From contig NZ_JARIEA010000042.1 of NCBI RefSeq assembly GCF_029267015.1, forward strand, positions 62,001-126,000: a stretch of 64,000 nt of DNA, read 5' to 3'. Under the pieces are notes generated by a model that ran no database searches, was not told where the DNA came from, and saw nothing but the letters and a program-made list of their open reading frames with translations. Of the stretch, positions 20,470 through 30,643 are shown one piece after another. The DNA comes from Sporosarcina ureae (GTDB lineage Bacteria > Bacillota > Bacilli > Bacillales_A > Planococcaceae). The translations under genes and the position numbers were made by a program. Every line of letters starts with the position of its first letter. The first letter of the stretch is position 1.

Positions 20470-21231
20470 TTGTCTTATTCAATAAATATAGATCAGTCCT
20501 TAGCTCGCTTCACAATTAATCGTCCTGCTATGCGAAATGCAATAAATTATGACGTTATGGAGGGGCTTGAACTCTTCCTGGATAAAATCGAGGATGATCC
20601 TGAAATTTCTTTCGCTGTCATAACAGGAGAGGGGAGCCTTGCATTTTGTTCAGGCGGAGACCTAAGTGATTTTCATGGCTTTCAAACAGCGGAGGATGCT
20701 ATTCCAATGCTTAGTAGGGGAGCAAGTATATTGTACCGTATTGCCACGTTACCGATGCCTACAATAGCGCTTGTGAATGGAACAGCTGTTGGTGGCGGTT
20801 GTGAACTGGCAACAGCTTGTGATTACCGTCTAGTTGCGTCGCACGCAAGAGCAGGTTTCATTCAGGGTACGTTAGCTATCACGTCAGGCTGGGGTGGCGC
20901 AACACTGTTATTCGAGAAAAACAGTCCACATGATCGTATGTTGCAGTTTACGAGTAGAGCGAGCGTTCATTCGCCTGAAGAATTACTTGAGCTTGGATGG
21001 GCGACTGAAGTGTATGAGGGGGATGCCCGAACTGCACTTGATCGATTCTTAGCTCCTAAGCTGAAAGTGCATAGAAATGTACACCGTGCATATAAATCTA
21101 TCGCAACTAGAAAGTGGGAAGCGAGTGGGCTTGAGCAAGCGATGCAAGAAGAGGCTCGAATTTGTTCTGTTCTGTGGGAAAGCGATGCGCATCATGAAGC
21201 AGTTCAACGATTTTTAACGAAAAGCAAGTAA
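20470..21231 (+). CDS. Enoyl-CoA hydratase/isomerase (crotonase) family protein
   Basis: NRPAMRNAINYDVM, LAFCSGGDLSDF, NGTAVGGGCELATACDYRL. Confidence 0.88.
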   Translation: MSYSINIDQSLARFTINRPAMRNAINYDVMEGLELFLDKIEDDPEISFAVITGEGSLAFCSGGDLSDFHGFQTAEDAIPMLSRGASILYRIATLPMPTIALVNGTAVGGGCELATACDYRLVASHARAGFIQGTLAITSGWGGATLLFEKNSPHDRMLQFTSRASVHSPEELLELGWATEVYEGDARTALDRFLAPKLKVHRNVHRAYKSIATRKWEASGLEQAMQEEARICSVLWESDAHHEAVQRFLTKSK

Positions 21232-21367
21232 AGTTACGGTCCCGATAGACATAGACTGTCGGGACTGTTCAACATTTACTTGTAAACGGTTTCATAAATA
21301 AGATACACTAACTATAAAGAAATAGTTTTCAACAAATGTAAGTACTAAGAATATGAGGAGTGATTGT

Positions 21368-21583
21368 ATGCAAGAAGTAAAAGCAGCGATGGCAGGGACG
21401 ATCTTTCAGATTGAAGTGAAAGAAGGAGACGCAGTGACGAAGGGACAAGTTGTCGTCATTTTGGAATCGATGAAAATGGAGATTCCGCTTGAAGCAGAAA
21501 TCGATGGAACAGTAAGTAAAATCCACGGAGCTGAGGGCGATTTCGTAGATGAAGATGACGTATTGGTTACTATTCAATCGTAA
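21368..21583 (+). CDS. Biotin/lipoyl carrier protein (BCCP-like, YngHB type)
   Basis: 71 aa; VVVILESMKMEIPLEAEIDGTVSKI biotinylation motif; ATG 21368 behind gaggagtg. Confidence 0.92.
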   Translation: MQEVKAAMAGTIFQIEVKEGDAVTKGQVVVILESMKMEIPLEAEIDGTVSKIHGAEGDFVDEDDVLVTIQS

Positions 21584-21601
21584 TGGAAGGCGGGAAATCC
21601 C

Positions 21602-23152
21602 TTGAAAAATGAATCGACAAAGACAGCTTATAATGAAAAGCTTGAAGAGATCACTACTCGCATTATGGCAGGCGGTGCGGAAAAATATCATGCTAAATCT
21701 GAAGAACAAGGAAAGTTGTTTGTAAGAGAACGGCTTCGCTTATTATTCGATGAAGGTAAGTATGCTGAAGATGGTAAATTTGCGAATTGTGAAGCAAAAG
21801 ATCTTCCTTCAGACGGGGTTGTAACGGCTACTGGGAAAATCGACGGTCAAACCGTTTGTGTGATGGCCAATGATTCGACAGTCAAAGCAGGTTCGTGGGG
21901 TGCGCGAACAGTAGAGAAAATTATTCGTATTCAGGAAACTGCTGAAAAACTTCGCGTACCTCTACTTTATTTAGTGGACTCTGCAGGAGCGCGAATTACA
22001 GATCAGTTGGATATGTTCCCGAATCGCCGTGGCGCTGGTAGGATATTCCACAATCAAGTACGTTTATCTGGCGTCATTCCACAAGTTTGTCTTTTATTCG
22101 GACCTTCTGCAGCAGGTGGAGCTTATATTCCAGCCTTCTGTGACATTGTCATTATGGTAGAAGGCAATGCCTCGATGTATCTAGGGTCACCTCGGATGGC
22201 TGAAAAAGTTATAGGGGAGAAAGTGACGTTAGAAGAAATGGGCGGGGCGCGCATGCATTGTTCCGTAAGTGGTTGTGGTGATGTGTTGGTAGATAGCGAG
22301 GAGCAAGCCATTGTAGAGGCCCGCAGATACTTGTCTTACTTCCCTGAAAACTATGAAGCGCCTGCCAAAATGGTTGAACCTCGTGAGGCGAAGATAGGAC
22401 GCACGCTGGAAGAGATCATACCAGAAAATCAAAACGCTCCATTCGATATGCATGAGGCAATCGATCAATTGGTAGATGAAGATAGTTTGTTTGAAATCAA
22501 GAAGTTGTTTGCTGGGGAGGTCATCACTACTCTTGCGCGTATTGACGGCCGGCCTGTAGGGATTATTGCCAATCAGCCGAAAGTAAAAGGTGGCGTACTG
22601 TTTGTAGACTCCGCTGACAAAGTAACGAAGTTCATCACCTTATGTGATGCTTTCTCTATTCCGTTGTTGTTCCTTGCAGATGTGCCAGGATTCATGATTG
22701 GGACGAAAGTGGAACGACAAGGAATTATCCGCCATGGGGCAAAGTTAATTATGGCGATGAGTTCCGCTACTGTACCAAAAATTTCGGTTGTTGTGCGCAA
22801 AGCTTACGGAGCTGGCCTATATGCGATGGCAGGACCTGCGTTTGAGCCTGATGTCTGTATTGCCTTGCCAACTGCGCAAATCGCTGTAATGGGCCCTGAA
22901 GCAGCCGTCAATGCAGTGTACTCGAATAAAATCGAAGCCATTACAGATCCGAAAGAAAAAATCGCATTTATTAAAGAGAAGCAGCGAGAGTATAAAGAGG
23001 AAATTGATATTTATAGAATGGCATCAGAACTCATTATTGACGAAGTAGTTGCACCACATAATCTTCGCTCAGTACTAGCTGAGAGATTTGGATTCTATGA
23101 AACGAAAAAAATTATGAATTCTTCGAGAAAACATCCTGTCTATCCTGTATAA
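21602..23152 (+). CDS. Acyl-CoA carboxylase carboxyltransferase (propionyl/methylmalonyl type, YngE-like)
   Basis: LLYLVDSAGARITDQLDMFPNRRGAGRIFHNQVRLSG, GPSAAGGAYIPAFCDIVIMVEG, VVRKAYGAGLYAMAG. Confidence 0.94.
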   Translation: MKNESTKTAYNEKLEEITTRIMAGGAEKYHAKSEEQGKLFVRERLRLLFDEGKYAEDGKFANCEAKDLPSDGVVTATGKIDGQTVCVMANDSTVKAGSWGARTVEKIIRIQETAEKLRVPLLYLVDSAGARITDQLDMFPNRRGAGRIFHNQVRLSGVIPQVCLLFGPSAAGGAYIPAFCDIVIMVEGNASMYLGSPRMAEKVIGEKVTLEEMGGARMHCSVSGCGDVLVDSEEQAIVEARRYLSYFPENYEAPAKMVEPREAKIGRTLEEIIPENQNAPFDMHEAIDQLVDEDSLFEIKKLFAGEVITTLARIDGRPVGIIANQPKVKGGVLFVDSADKVTKFITLCDAFSIPLLFLADVPGFMIGTKVERQGIIRHGAKLIMAMSSATVPKISVVVRKAYGAGLYAMAGPAFEPDVCIALPTAQIAVMGPEAAVNAVYSNKIEAITDPKEKIAFIKEKQREYKEEIDIYRMASELIIDEVVAPHNLRSVLAERFGFYETKKIMNSSRKHPVYPV

Positions 23153-23207
23153 TAAAATGTACCAACAGAGACGCCTTTACTGGGTCTCTTTTTTAAGGAG
23201 GAAAGCT

Positions 23208-24101
23208 ATGCGATTTGTAGTGGTGGGAGCAGGATCAATAGGTTTGTTAATTGGTTCCTATTTAGCTCAACATCAGGCAGAGGTTACCTTCTGGGTAAGA
23301 CGCGAAGAACAAGCAAAGCGCTTACGTAGTGGTCTAGTGAGAGAGCCTGAAAAAAATACATATGAAGTACGTTCAACCATACATATTGAGGAATTACCGA
23401 CAGATGCGTTGTGGATTATTGCGGTGAAGTATGATGCCTTGCCAGTTATCTTGTCTGAAATTAGTACATTATCTGTACAACCAAATTTGTTATTTGTTCA
23501 AAACGGGATAGGTCACCTGTCGTTGGCAAAGCAATATTCGCTAGGGCATGTGTCGTTCGCAACAGTTGAGCATGGTGCAGGAAGGATAAATGATCGAACA
23601 GTTTCACATAACGGTGTTGGGCCTATAACCATTGCGGAAAACGAGCAGATTTTATCAACGATTCAGTGGATGGCTGAAATCGATCCGCTGAATTTTCCAA
23701 TCGCTACACAAAAAAGTCCGGAACGCTTACTTTTCCGTAAAGTATTGATAAATTGTGCAATTAATCCTCTCACAGCACTGTATCAAGTGAAGAACGGACA
23801 ATTGTTGGAGAATCCCCATTATTATTCATTGTTCCGTCAGTTATGTGAAGAGTTGTTAAGTAATTTTGAAGAGTATAGTGATCTATTGAATTATAAGGAT
23901 ATAGAAGAGGTGTGCCGTAAAACAGCTCATAATCAATCTTCTATGCTAGTGGACAGAAAAAAAGGAAGAAAGATGGAAGTCGAAACAATTCTAACAGCAG
24001 TCTTGAAGGAGATTGAAAGAAAAGGTGGAAGTGCTCCTTTTTTGCAAATGCTTGAGACGATGTTGCTTGGAATAAACAGGAGTGAATCTAGCGGATGTTG
24101 A
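23208..24101 (+). CDS. panE: 2-dehydropantoate 2-reductase
   Basis: MRFVVVGAGSIGLLIGSYLA Rossmann motif; KVLINCAINPLTALYQVKNGQLL; RBS aaggagg. Confidence 0.92.
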   Translation: MRFVVVGAGSIGLLIGSYLAQHQAEVTFWVRREEQAKRLRSGLVREPEKNTYEVRSTIHIEELPTDALWIIAVKYDALPVILSEISTLSVQPNLLFVQNGIGHLSLAKQYSLGHVSFATVEHGAGRINDRTVSHNGVGPITIAENEQILSTIQWMAEIDPLNFPIATQKSPERLLFRKVLINCAINPLTALYQVKNGQLLENPHYYSLFRQLCEELLSNFEEYSDLLNYKDIEEVCRKTAHNQSSMLVDRKKGRKMEVETILTAVLKEIERKGGSAPFLQMLETMLLGINRSESSGC

Positions 24102-24475
24102 CGAATATACTTGGGGCATTATTATTGTTTCCGTTTATTATTTTAGTTGTATTAATTATTGTGGCAAAGAAGATTGGAATTACGAAGAAAAAAAGAATTG
24201 GCTGGGCTATTGACTGGACAACGCCATTCATGGTTCTAACCGTGCTCATCTTAATTCGAGCTATTTGGGATGTTTGGCTGCCTATTTTATTGATAGGTGT
24301 ATTGTGCATAATTGCGATAGGCTTCTCTATCATGGAACGTTCCAGAGAAAAGGAATTCCGGACTTCTTGGGTTCTGCGCAGAACGTGGCGGGCTTATTTC
24401 TTGTTGTTGACTGTAACTTACTTCTTGCTGTTCGTTATCGGAATCACATTGCAAATTATTCGCTATGTGAACTAA
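24095..24475 (+). CDS. DUF3397-like membrane protein
   Basis: Four-TM ~126 aa protein between panE and bshC, overlapping the panE stop. Confidence 0.7.
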   Translation: MLTNILGALLLFPFIILVVLIIVAKKIGITKKKRIGWAIDWTTPFMVLTVLILIRAIWDVWLPILLIGVLCIIAIGFSIMERSREKEFRTSWVLRRTWRAYFLLLTVTYFLLFVIGITLQIIRYVN

Positions 24476-24560
24476 TTTGCGCTCATAAGCGTATCAATTC
24501 ATCCTATTCGGATGAAATGATATACTTGCGATAAGTATGCGACATAAAGGAGTTTGTGAC

Positions 24561-26177
24561 ATGTATTTGGACACAATGGAATTGCCGAAAAAGAATAAAT
24601 TGATGGAAGCGTATCGGCATGATCCACAATTTTTTCATACATTTTTTGATTATGAAGTAACACAGACTGGATATGAGAAAAGAGCAGAAGAGTTGCAGGG
24701 GCGTTCATTTCAACGGGAACAACTAGCTATTGCCATAGAACACTATATGGAGCCGTTTGGTATATCGGATTTGGCTGCTCAACATATTCAAGAACTTTCT
24801 AATGATGCGCTCGTCGTCATAGGAGGGCAACAAGCGGGAATTTTGACGGGGCCTTTGTATTCTGTTCATAAGGCTATTTCTGTTATTTTACTGGCAAAAG
24901 AACAACGCAAAGCACTAAAGAAACCCGTAATTCCTGTTTTTTGGATTGCAGGAGAAGATCATGACATCAATGAAATTAATCATACATATACTGCCAAAGC
25001 AGGAAAGGCGGCCAAACGACAGTTTAAACAGCCGACCATTTTGAAAACGATGGCTTCGGATACGCTATACGATCAAAAAGAAATGGCTGCTTTCATTAGA
25101 AAAGTTTTCAAAAGTTATGGAGAAACAATTTATACACGTGGGTTGCTAGATAATGTACTGCAAACCGTGAAACAACAGCAAACGTTCACAGGTTTTTTCA
25201 CTTCTTTAATGAACGATCTGTTTACAAAGCACGGGTTGTTGTTCATGGACGCGGCCTATAAACCACTACGCCAATTGGAATCACCATACTTTTCGCAAAT
25301 GATTGAAAGCTCTGAAGCGATGGCAAGAAGTATCCACGCAACAGAACAACAGCTTCAGTCACATGGTTACTCGAAGCCGATCGAAGCCGAAGAGCAAGAT
25401 GCCAACATCTTTTACGTTCATGATACAGGGAGAATTTTGCTCCGAAGAAAAGACGGTAAGTTCGTTAATGAACAATCTGGTATTTCCTTCACTGAGCAAA
25501 AGATGTATGAGCTTGCCAAGAATGAACCTTGGTTGCTGAGTAATAACGTAGCAACTAGACCCATTATGCAAGATTTAGTATTTCCTGTATTAGCATTCGT
25601 TGGCGGACCGGGTGAAATTGCGTATTGGTCTTTGCTGAAAGACGCATTTCATATTATGGGTATCCATATGCCGGTCATCGTCCCAAGGCTTTCTATCACA
25701 CTGGTCAACAGACAAGTCCAAGACGCACTGGAACTGACAAATATTACGATGGCACAAGTAATGGATTATCAATTACCGGAACATCAAGAACAATGGCTAG
25801 AGCAACAAAGGGATGAGGCGTTTGATCGATTGCTTGACGAGACGAAGAGTCAACTAGAAGCACAGTATGAAATGTTGTATACGCATTTAGAAACGACAGA
25901 TCCAAGCTTACTTCAATTACTTCAAAAGAATTTGCAGTTTCATAAGAGTCAGTTTGATTATTTACAGAAGAAAAAAGAACAATCAATCTTAGTAAAACAT
26001 CATGTACAGTACGAACGTTACCATGTCATTTCTGAGCAGTTATTTCCAGAAGGCTCCTTGCAAGAACGTCTCTATTCCCCTTACTTCTACATGAATCAAT
26101 TTGGAGAAGATTTGATAGACGAGTTACTGAAACAGTCGTATACCTTCGATGGATCTCATCAGCTCGTGTATTTATAA
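24561..26177 (+). CDS. bshC: Bacillithiol biosynthesis cysteine-adding enzyme BshC
   Basis: VVIGGQQAGILTGPLYSVHKAISVILLAKE, FWIAGEDHDINEINH; start at ATG 24561 after aaaggag. Confidence 0.96.
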   Translation: MYLDTMELPKKNKLMEAYRHDPQFFHTFFDYEVTQTGYEKRAEELQGRSFQREQLAIAIEHYMEPFGISDLAAQHIQELSNDALVVIGGQQAGILTGPLYSVHKAISVILLAKEQRKALKKPVIPVFWIAGEDHDINEINHTYTAKAGKAAKRQFKQPTILKTMASDTLYDQKEMAAFIRKVFKSYGETIYTRGLLDNVLQTVKQQQTFTGFFTSLMNDLFTKHGLLFMDAAYKPLRQLESPYFSQMIESSEAMARSIHATEQQLQSHGYSKPIEAEEQDANIFYVHDTGRILLRRKDGKFVNEQSGISFTEQKMYELAKNEPWLLSNNVATRPIMQDLVFPVLAFVGGPGEIAYWSLLKDAFHIMGIHMPVIVPRLSITLVNRQVQDALELTNITMAQVMDYQLPEHQEQWLEQQRDEAFDRLLDETKSQLEAQYEMLYTHLETTDPSLLQLLQKNLQFHKSQFDYLQKKKEQSILVKHHVQYERYHVISEQLFPEGSLQERLYSPYFYMNQFGEDLIDELLKQSYTFDGSHQLVYL

Positions 26178-26184
26178 GAAACCC

Positions 26185-26223
26185 TTTAAACCCGCCATTC
26201 GTTCTATGAATGGTGGGTTTAAT
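26185..26223 (+). terminator. Terminator after bshC
   Basis: TAAACCCGCCATTC/GAATGGTGGGTTTA. Confidence 0.85.
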
Positions 26224-26230
26224 TTGCGTT

Positions 26231-26420
26231 GAAAGGATCGGCTAGCAAGGATGCTGGGTAGGGATTTTGAGTGTAAAGCTGTGCTCTCAACGCTCTGCTT
26301 TTACTCGCCAAAGCAGTCCTTCGTTACGGCTCTTCCCGCTGGCACACCGGAAAGCATCCGCAACAGGAGCTTCAATCCCCTCGTATTTACTAAATGTTTA
26401 ATTTTCACTGGGATTTCACC
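26231..26420. repeat. Candidate dispersed intergenic repeat element (approximate bounds)
   Basis: Non-coding, GC-shifted, internal hairpin CTGCTTT-tactcgcc-AAAGCAG (26295-26316); 26347-26379 matches 44113-44145 at about 24 of 33 positions. Confidence 0.5.
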
Positions 26421-26541
26421 TTACGACAATTCCTAGTGTTACTAGCGAAAACAGTGGTTTTTTCGCGATATGAGCAGGAAAACAAATCAGAAAGAAGTAC
26501 TATTGACACATTTTAATAAATATGAGAAGAAAAATAGCCAA

Positions 26542-26590
26542 GTGGGTGGAGGAAAGTGGGGGGATGTGGTACATTATTTCATACAGTGGG
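26542..26590 (+). promoter_or_regulatory. Candidate MraZ operator (10-bp phased GTGGN repeats)
   Basis: GTGGA 26546, GTGGG 26556, GTGGT 26566, GTGGG 26586, on a 10-bp period immediately upstream of mraZ. Confidence 0.65.
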
Positions 26591-26599
26591 GTGAATTAT

Positions 26600-27031
26600 A
26601 TGTTCATGGGAGAGTATCAACATTCAATTGATATGAAAGGTCGTCTAATCGTTCCTTCGAAATTTCGGGATCTGTTGGAAGATGGCTTTATTTTAACCCG
26701 TGGACTTGATAATTGCTTGTTTGGATACCCACTGGACGAATGGCAAAAGCTTGAAGAAAAGTTGAAAGCGTTGCCGGTCACAAAAAAGGATGCTCGTGCA
26801 TTCACTCGCTTCTTCTTCTCGGGAGCATGCGAAGCAAGTCTTGATAAGCAGGGGAGAGTCAATATACCTGCTAATTTACGAGAGTTCGCAAAGATTGAAA
26901 AGGACTGTATGATTATCGGTGTATCCAGCCGGATTGAAATTTGGTCTGCAGAACTTTGGGAAGCGTACTACGAGGAATCTGAGGAATCATTTAATGACAT
27001 TGCAGAAAACCTTATTGATTTTGAATTTTGA
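26600..27031 (+). CDS. mraZ: Transcriptional regulator MraZ
   Basis: [24 protein letters not shown]; first dcw gene. Confidence 0.97.
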   Translation: MFMGEYQHSIDMKGRLIVPSKFRDLLEDGFILTRGLDNCLFGYPLDEWQKLEEKLKALPVTKKDARAFTRFFFSGACEASLDKQGRVNIPANLREFAKIEKDCMIIGVSSRIEIWSAELWEAYYEESEESFNDIAENLIDFEF

Positions 27032-27048
27032 AAGCAGGCGGAATAAAC

Positions 27049-27981
27049 ATGTTTAACCACACAACAGTATTACTGCATGAAGCCGTCGATGGCTTGCATG
27101 TAAAGGAAGATGGCATTTACGTGGATTGCACACTTGGTGGTGCAGGTCACAGTGAAGAAATAGTCAAACTACTTTCATCTAAAGGCCAACTAATCTGCTT
27201 TGACCAAGATATGACGGCCATTGAAGCAGCACAACAAAAACTAGCGCACTATACAGCACAAGTACAATTTGTCCATGCAAACTTTAAGGACTTGAAAAAT
27301 GAACTAGCGAAATTAGGAATATCTCATGTAGATGGCATTTTATATGACCTAGGAGTTTCTTCTCCACAATTGGATACAGCCGAGCGAGGATTCAGTTACC
27401 ATCTTGATGCACCATTGGATATGCGTATGGATACGTCTGCGCCATTGACAGCTTACGAAGTAGTTAATGAATGGTCGTATTCCGACTTGGTTAGGATATT
27501 TTTCCGCTACGGTGAAGAGAAGTTCTCAAAGCAAATCGTCCGTAAAATTGAAGAAGCACGCGCTGATGCGCCTATACGTACAACAGGGGAACTCGCGGAA
27601 CTTATTAAAACGGGTATTCCAGCAGCTGCCAGAAGAACCGGTGGCCATCCTGCGAAACGTGTTTTTCAGGCTATCCGAATTGCAGTAAATGATGAGTTGG
27701 GAGCAGCTGAGCAATCTTTAACTGACGCCCTCACGTTATTACGTGAAGGAGGTCGAATCAGCGTCATTACTTTCCATTCACTTGAAGATCGCTTATGTAA
27801 AACCATATTTAAGGAAGCATCTTCTATGCCGGAGTTGCCGCCGAACTTACCTATTATACCTGAGGGAATGGATCCGGACTTCCGTCTTATTACTCGCAAG
27901 CCGATCATCCCGACAGATGAAGAAATAGAACATAACAAACGTGCTAGATCAGCAAAATTACGAATCATTGAGAAAAAATAG
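27049..27981 (+). CDS. rsmH: 16S rRNA (cytosine1402-N4)-methyltransferase RsmH
   Basis: [42 protein letters not shown]. Confidence 0.98.
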   Translation: MFNHTTVLLHEAVDGLHVKEDGIYVDCTLGGAGHSEEIVKLLSSKGQLICFDQDMTAIEAAQQKLAHYTAQVQFVHANFKDLKNELAKLGISHVDGILYDLGVSSPQLDTAERGFSYHLDAPLDMRMDTSAPLTAYEVVNEWSYSDLVRIFFRYGEEKFSKQIVRKIEEARADAPIRTTGELAELIKTGIPAAARRTGGHPAKRVFQAIRIAVNDELGAAEQSLTDALTLLREGGRISVITFHSLEDRLCKTIFKEASSMPELPPNLPIIPEGMDPDFRLITRKPIIPTDEEIEHNKRARSAKLRIIEKK

Positions 27982-27998
27982 AAAAGGGGAATCAAGCC

Positions 27999-28370
27999 AT
28001 GGGACTAGAACAACGGAACCTTAATACGCCACAGACACCGGAGGTAGAACAACATACTGACCAAAATCAGCAACAGGTTGTCCGCCGTGTGAAAAAACGT
28101 TTTTCTAAGGGCGAAAAGATATTGTTCACTTTATTTGCAGCATTTACAATCGGCACTTCATCTATGCTTTTACAGACACATTCAGATATAAACGCTGTCA
28201 ATAAAGAAGTGCAGTTGATGAATACGGAAATTGAAAATACTAAAAAACAGAATAATGAATTGTCCATTCAAGTGAGTGACAAATCCACTTACGAACGTAT
28301 TTGGAAAAAAGCACAAGAGAATGGTTTGAACCTTAACGAAAGTAACGTAAAGGTCGTACCAGGACGATGA
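27999..28370 (+). CDS. ftsL: Cell division protein FtsL
   Basis: Single-TM coiled-coil protein between rsmH and pbpB. Confidence 0.88.
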   Translation: MGLEQRNLNTPQTPEVEQHTDQNQQQVVRRVKKRFSKGEKILFTLFAAFTIGTSSMLLQTHSDINAVNKEVQLMNTEIENTKKQNNELSIQVSDKSTYERIWKKAQENGLNLNESNVKVVPGR

Positions 28371-30589
28371 AGAAGTTTCGCTTTCAATGGGGAGCCTTTC
28401 TAATGTTTGTAGTATTCGGAGGGCTCTTTTTCATATTATTCGGCAGAATTCTTTTTATTCAGATGACGGGCCAAGTAGATGGTAAAGAATTAGCGAAGAT
28501 CGCTTCTAACCAATATGAAAGAAATGCAGTCTTACAAGCTAGCCGAGGGGCTATCGTAGACCGAAACGACGTGGCGATTGCATCGGATACATTAAGCTAC
28601 CATGTGGTGGCTGTAGTGAACGAAGCGGCAAGTAATAACAGCAAAAAGAAATATCATGTAGTCGATTATAAAGAAACGGCAAAAGTATTAGCTAAGTATT
28701 TGCCACTAAAAGAACGTGAAATATACGATAAATTGAAAAATGCCAGAGAAGGTGCTTGGCAAATTGAATTTGGTCGCGCTGGCAAAGATTTGAATCGTGA
28801 CACGGTATTGAAAATGAAGGAAGAACTCGATAGAAAAAAATTATCGGGTATTTTGTTTGTAGAAGGTAAAAAACGATTCTATCCCAATGGTCGTTTCGCT
28901 TCGTATTTAGTGGGCTTTGCTCAAAAAGAAGAAACGGAAAATAACCAAACGGTCACCAAAGGAAAAATGGGGCTTGAAAAAACGTATGACAAGCAACTAA
29001 CCGGTGTCGATGGGAAAGTGAATTACCAAGCGGATGTCTGGGGTACTTTATTACCTACTGCTAGCAAACAAATTGAAGAACCACAAGACGGTCAGACGAT
29101 TAAACTGACATTGGATAAGACAATCAGTAATTTCGTGGAAGAAGCAATGGATAAAGTAGAAGAAGAATACTCACCTAAAAAAATGCTAGTGCTCGTATCT
29201 AATCCTAAAACAGGAGAAATTTTAGCGATGAGCCAACGGCCTACGTTTAATCCTATGACTAGGGAAGGTCTGACAGAAAACTGGCTGAATGATGCAGTTG
29301 AGCAGACGATTGAACCAGGTTCACCAATGAAGATGTTCACGTTGGCAACTGCCGTGGAAGAAGGCAAATGGGAACCAGACGAATATTTCCGATCTGGATC
29401 TTATCAAATCTACGATCAAACAATTCGTGATGTCAATGTAGACGGCTGGGGAACAATAACCTTCCTTGAAGGATTGCAACGTTCCTCTAACGTTGGGATG
29501 GCGTACTTGCTCGAAAGAATCGGAGATCAGAAATTTATCGAGTACGTTCATAAGTTCGGTTTTGGAAAACGAACTGGGATAGATTTGCCGAATGAAGCTC
29601 CTGGTGTTGTACTAGATAATTATCCAGCTGAACGATTGACGACTTCTTACGGGCAAGGGTCCACGGTAACGCCATTACAGATGATTCAGGCGGCTTCTGC
29701 AATCGCAAATAACGGGGTAATGATGAAGCCGTATGTAATTGATAAAATTATTGATCCGAATACGGAAGAAGTATTGGAGAATCATGAGCCTGAAGAGAGC
29801 GGAACACCTATCTCTGCAGCGACCGCTAAGGAAGTGCGGGAAATTTTAGCGACAACAGTTACTTCAGAAAATGGTACTGCAAAAAAATATCATTTAGAAA
29901 ACTATGCAGTAGGTGGTAAAACAGGAACTGCCGAACTACCTAAAGAAGGTGGGGGGTATCAGAAAGGAGGGGGTAATTATTTGTACTCATTCCTAGGAAT
30001 GGCACCAATTGATGATCCACAACTTCTGATTTACGTAACAGTTCAGCAACCGAAATTAAAAGCAGGAGAGCTAGGTTCAGATCCTGTATCGAAAGTGTTT
30101 AATCCAATTATGGAAAACAGCTTAAAGTATTTGAATATCGCACCTGATGATGAACAAGTAGTTCCAGTGAAAAAGGTTGGGGATTACGAAGGAGAAGATG
30201 CAGAAACGGCAGCTTCTTTGGCTGTTGAGGACGGCTTCCAAACCGTGTTGATCGGAGAGGGCGGCAAGGTATCCAAACAAATACCAAAAGCAGACACGAA
30301 GTTAACAGAGGATTCGATAGTCTTGTTGGAAACAAAAGGAGACACGACATTCCCTGATATGACAGGATGGTCTAAAAAGATGGTTCTTTCATTTATGCAT
30401 CTTTCAAAGTTGGATATTCGAATCAATGGTGAAGGCTATGTTGTTGGACAAAGCATCACGGAAGGAACGTTAGTAAATAAGAAAGATCCAATTGTCGTCG
30501 AACTTCGAACACCGGAGCAACAATATAATAAAAAGAAGAGTAATGACAATAAAGAAGAGGACGAAGAGGACCAAATCATGGGTGGCTAA
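28367..30589 (+). CDS. pbpB: Penicillin-binding protein 2B (transpeptidase with PASTA domains)
   Basis: Class B PBP; EPGSPMKMFTLA (SxxK), GGKTGTAELP; PASTA-like C-terminus. Confidence 0.93.
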   Translation: MKKFRFQWGAFLMFVVFGGLFFILFGRILFIQMTGQVDGKELAKIASNQYERNAVLQASRGAIVDRNDVAIASDTLSYHVVAVVNEAASNNSKKKYHVVDYKETAKVLAKYLPLKEREIYDKLKNAREGAWQIEFGRAGKDLNRDTVLKMKEELDRKKLSGILFVEGKKRFYPNGRFASYLVGFAQKEETENNQTVTKGKMGLEKTYDKQLTGVDGKVNYQADVWGTLLPTASKQIEEPQDGQTIKLTLDKTISNFVEEAMDKVEEEYSPKKMLVLVSNPKTGEILAMSQRPTFNPMTREGLTENWLNDAVEQTIEPGSPMKMFTLATAVEEGKWEPDEYFRSGSYQIYDQTIRDVNVDGWGTITFLEGLQRSSNVGMAYLLERIGDQKFIEYVHKFGFGKRTGIDLPNEAPGVVLDNYPAERLTTSYGQGSTVTPLQMIQAASAIANNGVMMKPYVIDKIIDPNTEEVLENHEPEESGTPISAATAKEVREILATTVTSENGTAKKYHLENYAVGGKTGTAELPKEGGGYQKGGGNYLYSFLGMAPIDDPQLLIYVTVQQPKLKAGELGSDPVSKVFNPIMENSLKYLNIAPDDEQVVPVKKVGDYEGEDAETAASLAVEDGFQTVLIGEGGKVSKQIPKADTKLTEDSIVLLETKGDTTFPDMTGWSKKMVLSFMHLSKLDIRINGEGYVVGQSITEGTLVNKKDPIVVELRTPEQQYNKKKSNDNKEEDEEDQIMGG

Positions 30590-30590
30590 T

Positions 30591-30619
30591 GTATAGCACG
30601 CAATTTCACAGCATACCTT
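30591..30619 (+). promoter_or_regulatory. Candidate sigma-E promoter for spoVD
   Basis: GTATAGC (30591-30597)-N14-CATACCTT (30612-30619), directly after the pbpB stop. Confidence 0.5.
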
Positions 30620-30643
30620 AATAGAAAAAAAGGTAGTGAGTCT

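Noticed and set aside
21236-21268. GTCCCGA...TGTCGGGAC hairpin as a terminator after the crotonase gene
   Set aside because: Good stem but no following T-run; could be an mRNA structure, so not called as a terminator.
26251-26436. 61-aa ORF between bshC and mraZ
   Set aside because: Lies inside the candidate non-coding repeat; no RBS and no recognisable family.
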